Of a stretch of 25,720 nt of DNA, positions 15,786-24,003 are shown in pieces. The notes below the pieces were generated by a model. It searched no databases and had not been told where the DNA came from. It worked only from the letters and a program-made list of their open reading frames with translations. The translations under genes and the position numbers were made by a program. The stretch comes from an uncultured Bacteroidota bacterium (GTDB lineage Bacteria > Bacteroidota > Bacteroidia > Chitinophagales > LD1). Each line of letters begins with the position of its first letter. Position 1 is the stretch's first letter. The stretch is from NCBI GenBank assembly GCA_937894725.1, contig CALAYL010000060.1:1-25720 (forward strand). Direction: 5' to 3'.

Positions 15786-16907
15786 TTAAATATTTGAATA
15801 AACAATGGCACCGTTGCAACCTCCAAAACCAGATGCTGTTTTCAAAAAGTGCTTTTTTGAAGTAGTAGATGCTTGTGTAGCTACGTGTATTTTCCCACTC
15901 ACTCCGAGTTCATTGAAATTTAACGACAAAGGGACTATGCCCTGTTTTAGGGCATGTATGCCAATGATTGATTCTATTAGCCCAGCAGCGCCAAGGGTAT
16001 GGCCTATTTGCGGTTTAAGGCTATGGATAGGCACTTCGGATAGTCCTGCGATTTCAAATGCTTTAGACTCCATCTCATCATTATATGCGGTAGCGGTACC
16101 ATGTGCCGATACAAACGCCACATCGTTAATCGTTATTTTGCTTTCTAGAACTGCTTTATTGATTGCCATGGCGAGTTCTTCGCCTGTTTTGGATGGGCCA
16201 GAAATGTGATTTGCATCATTAGAAATACTTCCTCCTAAAACACTTACATCGCTTTCGAATGTGGAAGAAAGTAAAACAGCACAAGCCGCTTCACCAAGGT
16301 TGATGCCTGTTCTGCTTTTATCATAGGGTTTGCAGGCCTCGTTGGCGGTGGCATTAAGTGTTTGGAAGCCACTCGCCACAAAATTGGTAATACAATCAGC
16401 GCCACACACTATCGCATTTTCATACACACCATTAGCTATTAATCGCTTGGCTACCACCATAGCTGCAATGCCAGATATGCAAGCGTTTGAGACTACGATA
16501 GGTGTGTTTTTGAACCCTACTTGGTGGCTGATTTTTGATGCAGCATTGTGAAGTTCAAGTCTATTGCGCAATGCTTTATTGCCTATCAGTTCTATATTGC
16601 CTTTGGTTGTAGATAATATCAAAATTGTTTTTTCGACACTATTTATATTGTGTTTTTGAAGTAAATTCTCTATAGCTGTAATGCAGAGTTGTTCAAAAAA
16701 AGTAGTGTTATTTTCTGTGGATTTAATTGTTGTTTTTTTTCGTTGAGTAGTTGAAAAAAGCGATGCAAAAAACGACTTATTGGGAAGTGATAGTGCTGGA
16801 ATGTGCGATATATTTGTTTTACCTTCAAAAATAGCTGTTGCGTTTTTTTCTGAAGTGTCGCCCAATGGACTGTAGATACTATCGGCTACCCAATATACCT
16901 TTCTCAT
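15786..16907 (-). CDS. Beta-ketoacyl-ACP synthase (second, divergent active type)
   Basis: Condensing enzyme of 373 residues. The triad is intact: Cys143 in VVSNACISGIAAM, His269 in SAHGTATAYND and His303 in KPQIGHTLGAAG with Lys298. HGTAT in place of HGTGT and NACIS in place of TACSS set it apart from the other ketosynthase and suggest a different substrate, as in the specialised ketosynthases of flexirubin and aryl-polyene pathways. The end ASGFGGCNGAIVYS is the family's Gly-rich loop. The start was placed at the ATG at 16907, because it makes a four-base ATGA overlap with the thioesterase stop and begins at the family's usual MRKVYWVADS. An ATG at 16931 would add eight residues and overlap by 28 bases. 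Acts in the cytoplasm, presumably on the ACP of this operon. Confidence 0.93.
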   Translation of the reverse strand: MRKVYWVADSIYSPLGDTSEKNATAIFEGKTNISHIPALSLPNKSFFASLFSTTQRKKTTIKSTENNTTFFEQLCITAIENLLQKHNINSVEKTILILSTTKGNIELIGNKALRNRLELHNAASKISHQVGFKNTPIVVSNACISGIAAMVVAKRLIANGVYENAIVCGADCITNFVASGFQTLNATANEACKPYDKSRTGINLGEAACAVLLSSTFESDVSVLGGSISNDANHISGPSKTGEELAMAINKAVLESKITINDVAFVSAHGTATAYNDEMESKAFEIAGLSEVPIHSLKPQIGHTLGAAGLIESIIGIHALKQGIVPLSLNFNELGVSGKIHVATQASTTSKKHFLKTASGFGGCNGAIVYSNI

Positions 16908-17350
16908 AGCAAGCCTACTTGTTTTTGCCATTCAATAAAAAAAAGAGGTAACGTCATGTGTAGCTCTTTTGTAACGGGGTCGATAAATACCTGTACTGTT
17001 CGACCAGTACATACTATCTCATTCGTTTCTTCCTTTACGATTTTGTATTCAAAAATAATTTTGGCAGCTGGGCTATGTACATAGGTTACTTCTATTTTGA
17101 TTTTATCTCGAAAGCTGAGTGTCTTTTTATAGTCAACCGATGCGTGAACAAATGGCACCGCAAGTCCTTTATTGTAAAATTCGAGAAAGTCGAAATTAAA
17201 TTTCTTTGTAAACGCTTCTCTGCCGTCTTCAAAAAAATGCAAATAATTGGCATGCCACACAATCCCCAAAGGGTCGCATTCATTGAATCGTACTACTGTT
17301 TCGGCAATAGCAGTGAGTGGAAAAATGGAGCTTTTTTTTAGTATGTGCAT
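16904..17350 (-). CDS. Hot-dog fold acyl thioesterase (4HBT/YbgC type)
   Basis: Protein of 148 residues. VVRFNECDPLGIVWHANYLHFFEDGREAF (19-47) is the 4-hydroxybenzoyl-CoA thioesterase-like signature, with the catalytic Asp26 and the NY..F.E pattern. VYVHSPAAKIIFEYKI forms the central strand. Such enzymes hydrolyse acyl-CoA or acyl-ACP thioesters. As the first gene of the ketosynthase operon it is likely to release or edit the finished acyl chain, and members of this family are common in flexirubin/aryl-polyene clusters. It lies 30 bases after the exonuclease stop with no promoter-sized gap, so the operon may be read through from the exonuclease gene. Its stop overlaps the next start by four bases. 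Confidence 0.92.
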   Translation of the reverse strand: MHILKKSSIFPLTAIAETVVRFNECDPLGIVWHANYLHFFEDGREAFTKKFNFDFLEFYNKGLAVPFVHASVDYKKTLSFRDKIKIEVTYVHSPAAKIIFEYKIVKEETNEIVCTGRTVQVFIDPVTKELHMTLPLFFIEWQKQVGLL

Positions 17351-17380
17351 AGCAATTAAACCTTCAGCAATGAGTAATGT

Positions 17381-18181
17381 TTAATTTCTCTTTCGAGCAT
17401 CATGCGCTTCTTTAAACTCCTTGAGTTTTTGCTTGGTATGTGCAGGAAAATCGCCTTGCATCATCCATGAAAAATAGCTTGGCTCTTCGCGCAAAACTTG
17501 CTCTACCGATTTGCCTTTGTGTTTGCCAAAGTTGATAGTAGGTTTTCCGTTTTGATATACGAATCTGCGCCCACTGTCAATGATGATTTCATCATTGCTG
17601 ATTTCGTGTAGGTAGTTTACATCGTTTTTGATGCTATCGTATTTCGCTATTTGTGCTAACAAAATTTCGTAGGTGGCGGTGATGTCGGCTTCAGCACTGT
17701 GTGCGTTTTCGAGCGCTTTATTGCAGTAAAATTGATAGGCAGATGAGAGGTCACGCTTTTCAAAGAGCGCATAAATTTTATACACATCTACTAATGCTCT
17801 CTTTTCAATATCAAGTGCAATGCCTGAGCGCATAAATTCTTCTAAAAGCATAGGTACATCAAAGCGATTTGAATTGTAGCCTGCAAAATCACATGGGTCA
17901 AGTAGGTCAAAGATTTCCTTTGCCACTTGGTCAAATGTAGGTGCGGTAACTACATCCTCGTCATAGATACCGTGTATCTGCGATGCTTCTAGCGGTATGG
18001 GCATGGTTGGGTTGATACGCTTTGTCCATGTGTCTTTCGATTGGTCGGGATTGATTCGGATTATACTGATTTCTACAATGCGGTCTTTGGCGATGTCCAC
18101 TCCAGTAGATTCAATGTCAAAAAAAGCGAGTGGTTTTTTGAGGTGCAATGCGTTTGTGTCGAAAAGTTGAGTTTGATTCAC
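17381..18181 (-). CDS. DEDDh 3'-5' exonuclease (DnaQ-like)
   Basis: Protein of 266 residues. The exonuclease domain (about 17-175) has all catalytic residues: Asp22 and Glu24 in FFDIESTG, Asp108 in NSNRFDVPML, His161 and Asp166 in HSAEADITAT. It resembles the epsilon subunit of DNA polymerase III and oligoribonuclease-like enzymes. The C-terminal 60 residues (INFGKHKGKSVEQVL and SYFSWMMQGDFP) form a small module often attached to bacterial DnaQ-like proteins, similar to DUF3820. The likely role is proofreading or nucleic-acid trimming in the cytoplasm. The start codon is GTG; no ATG occurs before the first catalytic motif. It lies 44 bases after mpl on the same strand. Confidence 0.93.
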   Translation of the reverse strand: MNQTQLFDTNALHLKKPLAFFDIESTGVDIAKDRIVEISIIRINPDQSKDTWTKRINPTMPIPLEASQIHGIYDEDVVTAPTFDQVAKEIFDLLDPCDFAGYNSNRFDVPMLLEEFMRSGIALDIEKRALVDVYKIYALFEKRDLSSAYQFYCNKALENAHSAEADITATYEILLAQIAKYDSIKNDVNYLHEISNDEIIIDSGRRFVYQNGKPTINFGKHKGKSVEQVLREEPSYFSWMMQGDFPAHTKQKLKEFKEAHDARKRN

Positions 18182-18225
18182 TAGTTTAATTTTTTTGCTA
18201 AGATAAATTTTAAAAAGACACTATT

Positions 18226-19581
18226 TTATTTTGCGAGTATTTCCTTTGTGATATTGGTTATATCTAATCCTCCAAATGTGCCACTTGTCATCAACAAGAG
18301 TACCGCATAGTCATAGTTTTGCGCCATCAAAAAACTAGCCAATTCAGTTTTGGATTGCAGCACTTGCAATCCTTTTTTTTGAAAAGCGGCAATCACTTCA
18401 TTTTTATCTATAGGAGGCATTTTTTTTAAAGCAAGCGTTTCCTTATCAATATATACTATGGCGGTATCTGCGGCATCCATACTGCCAGCATATTCTTGCC
18501 AAAAATCTTTGTTTAAACTACTAAAAGTATGTAATTCCATCACTGCAATGATGTTTCTGTTTTTGTATTGTAAGCGGGCTGCATCTACTGTTGCGTGGAG
18601 TTTAGATGGTGAGTGGGCAAAGTCTTTATAGATAACGGTTTTTTCACTTTCACCTAGTTTTTGTAAGCGATTTGCCGCTCCCGAAAAATCGGCTATAGCT
18701 GTATAAAAGTCAGCTTTTTTTACCCCTAGTGATTCGCATACAAGTCTTGCCCCTTCTATGTTTTGAAGATTGTGCTCACCGAAAACGGAGATAGCATATT
18801 TTTGCTCATCGGCTATGATGTATGTTTTTTCAGCTATGACCTCAAAGGTTGGATTTTTATATCCCTTTACTTTTGCAGGGCCTTTATAGTTGGCAACTAA
18901 GTAGGGTAACTCTTTGTCATGTTTGTAATACACGATGGTCTCCTGGACTATATCCATTAATTTTGCGAATTGCTGCCTATAGCCCTCATACACTGGAAAC
19001 ACATTGATGTGATCCCAAGCTATACCGCTGATAAGGGCTATGTGCGGAGCGTAAAACATAAATTTCGACTCCAAATGTAGAGGCGAAGCGAGGTACTCAT
19101 CGCCCTCTAAGACGATGATGGAGGCATCCGTAGTGAGTTTCACGGCACTATCAAATCCTTGCACCGCAGCACCTACCATATAGTCAAACGCTAGACCTCG
19201 ATTTTTTAGCACGTGCATCACCATCGAAGTGATTGAGGTTTTGCCATGACTACCAGCTATCACCACACGTTTTTTCGCTTTCGCAAACTCATATATAAAA
19301 TGAGGAAACGAATATATTTTGATGCCCAAACGCTGTGCTTCTAGTAACTCCACATTATCGATACGGGCGTGCATACCCAATATCACTGCATCAATATCCT
19401 GCGTTATTTTCTCTTTAAAAAATCCAATGGCATCAGGTAAAAGCCCTGCATTAGCAAGATTCGTTTTGGCAGGATCGGCTATTTTGTCGTCAGAGCCCGA
19501 AACGGTGTTTCCTTGTTTTTGAAGTGCCATGGCAAGATGGTGCATAATGGCTCCCCCAATAGCGATAAAATGGATACGCAT
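18226..19581 (-). CDS. mpl: UDP-N-acetylmuramate:L-alanyl-gamma-D-glutamyl-meso-diaminopimelate ligase
   Basis: Mur-ligase family protein of 451 residues that recycles peptidoglycan by joining the salvaged tripeptide to UDP-MurNAc in one step. It opens with HFIAIGGAIMHHLAMAL, in which AIMHHLA replaces the GIGMSGLA of MurC, the usual sign of Mpl. The ATP P-loop is AGSHGKTSIT (109-118). LEGDEY follows as the metal/ATP site, and DHINVFP and DFAHSP are typical of the central and C-terminal domains. Length agrees with Mpl (about 450-460). Cytoplasmic. The neighbouring genes give no recycling context (no amidase, NagZ or permease in the window). Confidence 0.95.
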   Translation of the reverse strand: MRIHFIAIGGAIMHHLAMALQKQGNTVSGSDDKIADPAKTNLANAGLLPDAIGFFKEKITQDIDAVILGMHARIDNVELLEAQRLGIKIYSFPHFIYEFAKAKKRVVIAGSHGKTSITSMVMHVLKNRGLAFDYMVGAAVQGFDSAVKLTTDASIIVLEGDEYLASPLHLESKFMFYAPHIALISGIAWDHINVFPVYEGYRQQFAKLMDIVQETIVYYKHDKELPYLVANYKGPAKVKGYKNPTFEVIAEKTYIIADEQKYAISVFGEHNLQNIEGARLVCESLGVKKADFYTAIADFSGAANRLQKLGESEKTVIYKDFAHSPSKLHATVDAARLQYKNRNIIAVMELHTFSSLNKDFWQEYAGSMDAADTAIVYIDKETLALKKMPPIDKNEVIAAFQKKGLQVLQSKTELASFLMAQNYDYAVLLLMTSGTFGGLDITNITKEILAK

Positions 19582-19665
19582 TAAATTGAATTTTAGCTAC
19601 TGCGAGTTTAACTATTTTCAGCTAATTTATTTTTTTAAACTCAGCGAAGTGCTTGTTTGAATGAG

Positions 19666-21909
19666 TTATTTTCCTCTATTCTCAACTGCCCACGCTTTGT
19701 TGTTTTTGGCTAATTCAAATGCTGGATTTATGATTAGTGCTTTATCACAATACACTATGGCGGAGTCCCATATTAGCATTGAATTGTAAGCTGCGCCTAT
19801 GTTATTAAATGCTACCACACTTTTAGGGTCTTTTTTCAATACCTCTTTTGCATTTTGTATTGATTTTCGATAGTCGGCTATCTCGTAGTAGCGATAGCTT
19901 AGATTTGTGTAGTATGCCTCGTTGTGTATTTCTTTTGCAGCTTGAGTTATAGCCCAATTCAGATTATTTTTTAAGAGTTGGAAATCTGGGTCTATGTTTA
20001 TTCCCGATTTGGCTAAAGCGATAGCCTCGCTATAGAGCTCAAGATTGTTGTATGCCGCTACGAGATTATTGATACAGCTCAAATTTTTTGGGTCTAATTG
20101 CAACACGTATTTCAATACTTTTATACAGGCTACATACTCGCCTTTTTCATATAAGCTTAAACCCAAACTTAGTGCGGCATCTTTGTCTTTTGGCATGGTC
20201 GAAAGAGGGTTTGGTACTGATCTGTTATTTAAATTGCCTACATCAAAAACAGCCGAAGAATATAAGCGTGGATTAAGTATAAGCGCAGTCATAGCTGCCG
20301 TATCTATTCCGTTTGTATAGAACGTGCCATGAGGTGGCCAACGGCTATAAAGCGAAGTGTCGAACTTAGCTTGAGTCAGCATATATACATACACATCCCA
20401 ATCTAAATTGTCTTGTCCGGCATAGATGAATGTCAGATTTTTCGATTCGTTTTTTATAAAGTTTTCGATTTTTATGGCATCGCCATAACTCAGCGCTACA
20501 GTGAGTTTTTTATCAATATTCATTCTGGAAAGGGTGTCATCGAGCCACCTTACCGCAGACTCTGTAGTGTAGCCCCAATAGTCCATTTCATAGTTTTTGT
20601 AGGCTCCATTTGCGCTACCTACTATAGGCGAAAAATACATGGCTTGAAATGGATGGTTTTTGACAGAAAAGTAAAAAGGTTCTGCTATACACAGCAAGAA
20701 AAAAAGATAAAAATGAAAGGCTTTTTTTTGTGCGGCCAAAATCAGGTAAAACTCATATAACCCAATAGCAGCAAAAGCCATAAGAGGTGGTAACATAAAG
20801 AATAGATGACGACAGCCATCGTAGATATTGCTTTTTTTGATAAAAATAAAAAGCAATGGAGCGAAGAAGGTAAAGAGTAATCCACTGAGCAATATGAGTA
20901 AGAAATAATCTTTGGCTTTGATTGATTTATGGATGGCAAGTACGCCCGCAATACATCCTATATAAAGTACAGGTGGATGCCCTATGAATAGCCATTTTAG
21001 GACAAAATACCAGGGTTTTTGAGTATCCATAAAGTGTTTTCCCTCAAATAGTTGATAGGAGTTGAGGTAATTGAAATTATTAAACACTTTGAGCGATAAC
21101 AAAGGATTTATAAGCGGCTGCTGTGCTGCCCAAGGCCATAATAGAGAGCATAAAAAGTATGCGGCTACTGCAATGAGAGTAAAGATGCTCATTTTTTGTA
21201 CCGCTTTTATTGTCGTGATTTGTTTTTTCCAAACAAAATAAAGCAGTACACATCCACCTATAAACAAGAACATGAAAACATAGAGTATAGATCCCATCCG
21301 TATAGCCATCGATGCTGCCAGGGATAGGGTGAGTCCTAGGGTATCAAACCAATTTATCTTGGGTAGTTTTTTAAATAAACGAAACATAAAAAGCAGAACC
21401 AAAGCCGATAAGGTCATTAGAGGTATGTCTTTCGGATTGTTGGCTAAATTGCCAATCAGTCGAGGTATAGCAAGCGAAACGAGCAATCCTAAAATAGCGG
21501 CTATCCAGCTTCCACTCAACTCAAATACTAACAAGCCAATAAACACAAATCCAAATGCGCCTACTAAAGCAGTAAAGTAATGTTTAAAACTGTAGATAGA
21601 TTCGTTTGGCATCAAATGCTGATGAATATAAGCAGAAAGAAAATCAAAAATTCCTCCATAAACATTGATGGCGATATTGGCATTGTGACCACTAGGACTC
21701 AAAATCCAATCGCCAGTGGTAGAGTCTATCGGAGATATGGTAGCTAGACTCTCCTTGCCTTCAAACCATTTTAGTATTTCGGCACCGTGCTCTACATGCA
21801 ATCGTGCATCTTCGGTGATATTGGCATCCTTAGCATAATAGCTCAAGCTCAAAATCGCTACTACAGAGAGAAGATAAAATAGGCGTTTAACGAGTTTATC
21901 TGAAAGCAT
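19666..21909 (-). CDS. Multi-pass membrane protein with C-terminal TPR domain, GT-C (GT39-like) glycosyltransferase candidate
   Basis: Protein of 747 residues. About ten or more hydrophobic segments fill the first 410 residues. The first loop after helix 1 holds acidic residues and EDARLHVEHG, in the place of the catalytic acidic motif of GT-C lipid-dependent glycosyltransferases of the GT39/PMT type. From about 420 to 570 is an extracytoplasmic domain with Trp-rich pieces (YEMDYWGYTTESAVRWLDD). The final 170 residues form about four TPR units with the DPKN/DPKS ends of each repeat. Enzyme status is inferred from architecture, not from a proven motif. The start was set at the ATG at 21909: extension to 21957 would need TTG. 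A TAGCTTTG box (21962-21955) resembles the phylum's -7 element, but no -33 partner is seen. Confidence 0.8.
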   Translation of the reverse strand: MLSDKLVKRLFYLLSVVAILSLSYYAKDANITEDARLHVEHGAEILKWFEGKESLATISPIDSTTGDWILSPSGHNANIAINVYGGIFDFLSAYIHQHLMPNESIYSFKHYFTALVGAFGFVFIGLLVFELSGSWIAAILGLLVSLAIPRLIGNLANNPKDIPLMTLSALVLLFMFRLFKKLPKINWFDTLGLTLSLAASMAIRMGSILYVFMFLFIGGCVLLYFVWKKQITTIKAVQKMSIFTLIAVAAYFLCSLLWPWAAQQPLINPLLSLKVFNNFNYLNSYQLFEGKHFMDTQKPWYFVLKWLFIGHPPVLYIGCIAGVLAIHKSIKAKDYFLLILLSGLLFTFFAPLLFIFIKKSNIYDGCRHLFFMLPPLMAFAAIGLYEFYLILAAQKKAFHFYLFFLLCIAEPFYFSVKNHPFQAMYFSPIVGSANGAYKNYEMDYWGYTTESAVRWLDDTLSRMNIDKKLTVALSYGDAIKIENFIKNESKNLTFIYAGQDNLDWDVYVYMLTQAKFDTSLYSRWPPHGTFYTNGIDTAAMTALILNPRLYSSAVFDVGNLNNRSVPNPLSTMPKDKDAALSLGLSLYEKGEYVACIKVLKYVLQLDPKNLSCINNLVAAYNNLELYSEAIALAKSGINIDPDFQLLKNNLNWAITQAAKEIHNEAYYTNLSYRYYEIADYRKSIQNAKEVLKKDPKSVVAFNNIGAAYNSMLIWDSAIVYCDKALIINPAFELAKNNKAWAVENRGK

Positions 21910-22021
21910 AAATAAGGTGTTTTTGGGCGAAATCAAAGTGGCTACTTTTGTTTTCAAAGCTAGTAACTTTGGTTGTTATTTTCATTAGTGTAGGGCTTGG
22001 TCTCCTGCTCTGTAATAATTA

Positions 22022-22441
22022 TTATTTAGGATAAAGTGTTTCGATATGTTGAATATGATTGGCTATCATTTTTTGTAAAATTTCGAGCTTAATATCGTCT
22101 AGCTTTTTTATGTAAATACATCCTTTACCAGTTTTGTGTTTGCCTAAACTTTGAAGCAACTCTTCTCGTTTTTCAAATTGACCCGAAAGATAAAGGCTGA
22201 TGGCAGACGCCCTTGGTGAAAATCCAACTATTGGGCTGTCGCCTTCATGTCCACTATCGTATTTATAATGATAGCTTCCAAAGCCAACAATACTTGATCC
22301 CCACATTTTTGGCTCAAGCTGTGTTTGTTTTCTTATCAGCTCTATAAGTCGAAATGCATCATTTCGTTTGGTTTCATCTTTTACACCATCAATAAAATCT
22401 GTAACGCTTAGCGCAGTTTCAGTCGTTTTGTTTTTTGCCAT
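22022..22441 (-). CDS. DUF1801 domain protein
   Basis: Small cytoplasmic protein of 139 residues. The DUF1801 pattern is clear: KRNDAFRLIELI, then PKMWGSSIVGFGSYHYKYDSGHEGD, PIVGFSPRASAISLYL, and GKGCIYIKKLDDI. Proteins of this family share a fold with the YdhG/frataxin-like group, and their biochemical role is not settled. It lies in an accessory block of small same-strand genes of unrelated families, with more than 60 bases on each side. It has its own ATG and normal length, so it appears intact. Confidence 0.93.
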   Translation of the reverse strand: MAKNKTTETALSVTDFIDGVKDETKRNDAFRLIELIRKQTQLEPKMWGSSIVGFGSYHYKYDSGHEGDSPIVGFSPRASAISLYLSGQFEKREELLQSLGKHKTGKGCIYIKKLDDIKLEILQKMIANHIQHIETLYPK

Positions 22442-22592
22442 GGATTGGTATTTTTTTTGTTTTCAAAATCGAAAAATTCAATGTTTGTAATCCACTAAAT
22501 CTATATGTTAGAATAAAGAAAATAAATGAAAAAAGGAAAACGTGAAGTATTAGAATCAACTAACGCTCAAACTTTTTAGCAAACTGCTATTA

Positions 22593-23174
22593 CTATTGAA
22601 GATGTTTGGGCTTTAATTTTTGGCTTGACAAAGTGGCTATTTCGGCAATTCGCTTTTGCCTTGTCTCTGGTCTTTTTGCAAGAACAAGCCATAGCAGAAT
22701 CGCTTTTTTAACAGACATACTTAACCCTAGAAAATAGTCTTCTGCACCTTTTTTGTTTTTTAATTCTCTTGCTAAGTCTTCGGGTATTTTCAACTCTTCT
22801 ACCTCGTCCAGAATTGTCCATGAGCCGTTTTGCTTTGCGATTTCAATAATGTCAAAACCAGCTTTAGTCATTAGCCCTTGGTCAATAAGTTGTTTGATTT
22901 TTTCCTTGTTCACTTTCGACCAAGTGCCATTTGATTTTCTCTTGCAAAAAAATTGCATAAATTTATCGTTATCAACTGGTATTCTCTTACTGTCTATCCA
23001 ACCAAAACAAAGGGCTTCATCAACTGCGTCACTCCACGAAATAGTAGGAATGTCAGTTTTCTTTTTATAGCAAACTAGCCAAACAGCCTGTTTTGATTTG
23101 TGATGCTTATTTAACCATTTTCTCCATTCTGCTTTACTAGTCGGACAAAAGGTTTCTACTTCTTCTTTTTGCAT
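22593..23174 (-). CDS. YdeI/OmpD-associated family protein
   Basis: Protein of 193 residues. Family landmarks are ETFCPTSKAEWRKWLNKHH near the start, AVWLVCYKKKT, WSDAVDEALCFGWIDSKRI in the middle, and the C-terminal KKAILLWLVLAKRPETRQKRIAEIA segment. YdeI-like proteins are widespread in soil and aquatic bacteria; a link with stress and peptide resistance was reported for the Salmonella namesake, but the molecular function is unknown. I use the ATG at 23174. An in-frame TTG at 23261 would add 29 Lys/Tyr-rich residues that do not belong to the family. No signal peptide. It is part of the accessory run at the right of the window. Confidence 0.9.
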   Translation of the reverse strand: MQKEEVETFCPTSKAEWRKWLNKHHKSKQAVWLVCYKKKTDIPTISWSDAVDEALCFGWIDSKRIPVDNDKFMQFFCKRKSNGTWSKVNKEKIKQLIDQGLMTKAGFDIIEIAKQNGSWTILDEVEELKIPEDLARELKNKKGAEDYFLGLSMSVKKAILLWLVLAKRPETRQKRIAEIATLSSQKLKPKHLQ

Positions 23175-23350
23175 TTTTTTCTTGTAGTTTTTAAAAAATG
23201 ATTTTCCATCTCGATAGTACTTAAAACCATGCTTATGCTTGTTAGGAAAGCACAAATCCAAGTTTTACTTAAAATTTAGGTTTTAGCTAAAGTTTACATA
23301 TAGCGATATGGTGATTTGCCTTATCTGTTTTGTTGAGTGAACACTGTATT

Positions 23351-23698
23351 TTACGAGGTATAAAATGCATTCATTCTGTTCACTTTTCCTTGATCATTAA
23401 AGCACATTACTTCAATAGCTTTTTTGTTCATCACAGATTTATAAAACAACGCTACAGAGTTTATTCCATCGGTCACTTCATAAAGTTCAAAATGCAAATC
23501 AGGCATTTTTTCTAACGCCCTTTTCCAATATTCTCCTACTTGTTGTTTTCCTTTCAATGATCCACTGTCTATGCCCGTTGCCAATTTTATCATTGGCGTA
23601 GTGATTTCTATATCTTCAGCATAGTGTGAAAGTATATCTTCTAGGTTGTGCGAATTCCAAGAATTTATCCAGTTTTCTGCAAATTTTCGTGTATCCAT
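23351..23698 (-). CDS. SnoaL-like/NTF2-fold protein
   Basis: Protein of 115 residues with the SnoaL-like pattern: FAENWINSWNSHNLEDILSHYAEDIEITTP for the two N-terminal helices and first strand, then LKGKQQVGEYWKRALEKMPDLHFEL. The fold is a cone-shaped alpha+beta barrel used by small polyketide cyclases, ketosteroid isomerases and many proteins of unknown role. It is complete and has an ATG. Only two bases separate it from the stop of the short secreted protein before it, so the two are probably translated together. The substrate is unknown. Confidence 0.88.
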   Translation of the reverse strand: MDTRKFAENWINSWNSHNLEDILSHYAEDIEITTPMIKLATGIDSGSLKGKQQVGEYWKRALEKMPDLHFELYEVTDGINSVALFYKSVMNKKAIEVMCFNDQGKVNRMNAFYTS

Positions 23699-23700
23699 TT

Positions 23701-23931
23701 TTAGCTTTTTATTGGCTTTAACTTAAGCGCGTAATTGTTTGTGCTATCTTGTTGATAAACATGAAACTTAGTAGTGTCGCTAACATTGTTTCCAGTCCAA
23801 TTATTTAGGCCTTTGTTGTATTTGTCATTTACAAAGTTGAACCCATACGAAGAATAGTCTGCTCCAAACTGAGCATTACAATTCATGAATGAAATTGGCA
23901 ATGCAATGAGAATAAGAATTTTTTTTTTCAT
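23701..23931 (-). CDS. Short secreted protein, possibly a truncated N-terminus
   Basis: Open frame of 76 residues beginning with a convincing signal peptide (MKKK, a hydrophobic ILILIALPISF core and cleavage after NCNAQ near residue 21). The mature part is 55 residues with no catalytic motif. FNFVNDKYNKGLNNWTG and YQQDSTNNYALKLKPI remind me of the short beta-sandwich stretch (of the type NFxFE.....P..W......Y...DSTN....SLKI) at the start of secreted erythromycin-esterase-like proteins in this phylum. Such proteins continue for several hundred residues; here a stop follows and the SnoaL-like gene begins two bases later. It may be a deletion remnant or a genuine small exported protein. Confidence 0.55.
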   Translation of the reverse strand: MKKKILILIALPISFMNCNAQFGADYSSYGFNFVNDKYNKGLNNWTGNNVSDTTKFHVYQQDSTNNYALKLKPIKS

Positions 23932-24003
23932 TTTGAGTAGTGCTCTTATCTTATGTCAGACTTTTTTTATGCCGTTGTATTGGCGGTAGTGGTTTGTGAT
24001 TAG

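Noticed and set aside
15772..15819. N-terminal extension of the FAD oxidoreductase
   Set aside because: It would add 16 hydrophobic and Cys-containing residues before the FAD-binding strand and overlap the upstream gene by 34 bases. The ATG at 15771 fits the family.
22526..22579. Plus-strand 17-codon frame (ATGAAAAAAGG...) whose sequence continues after a TAG as ITIEDVWALI
   Set aside because: It recalls the start of some DUF3782-like proteins, but the frame is stopped after 17 codons and the rest runs antisense into the YdeI-like gene. Too little to call a remnant.
23175..23261. N-terminal extension of the YdeI-like protein
   Set aside because: It needs a TTG start and adds Lys/Tyr-rich residues absent from the family.
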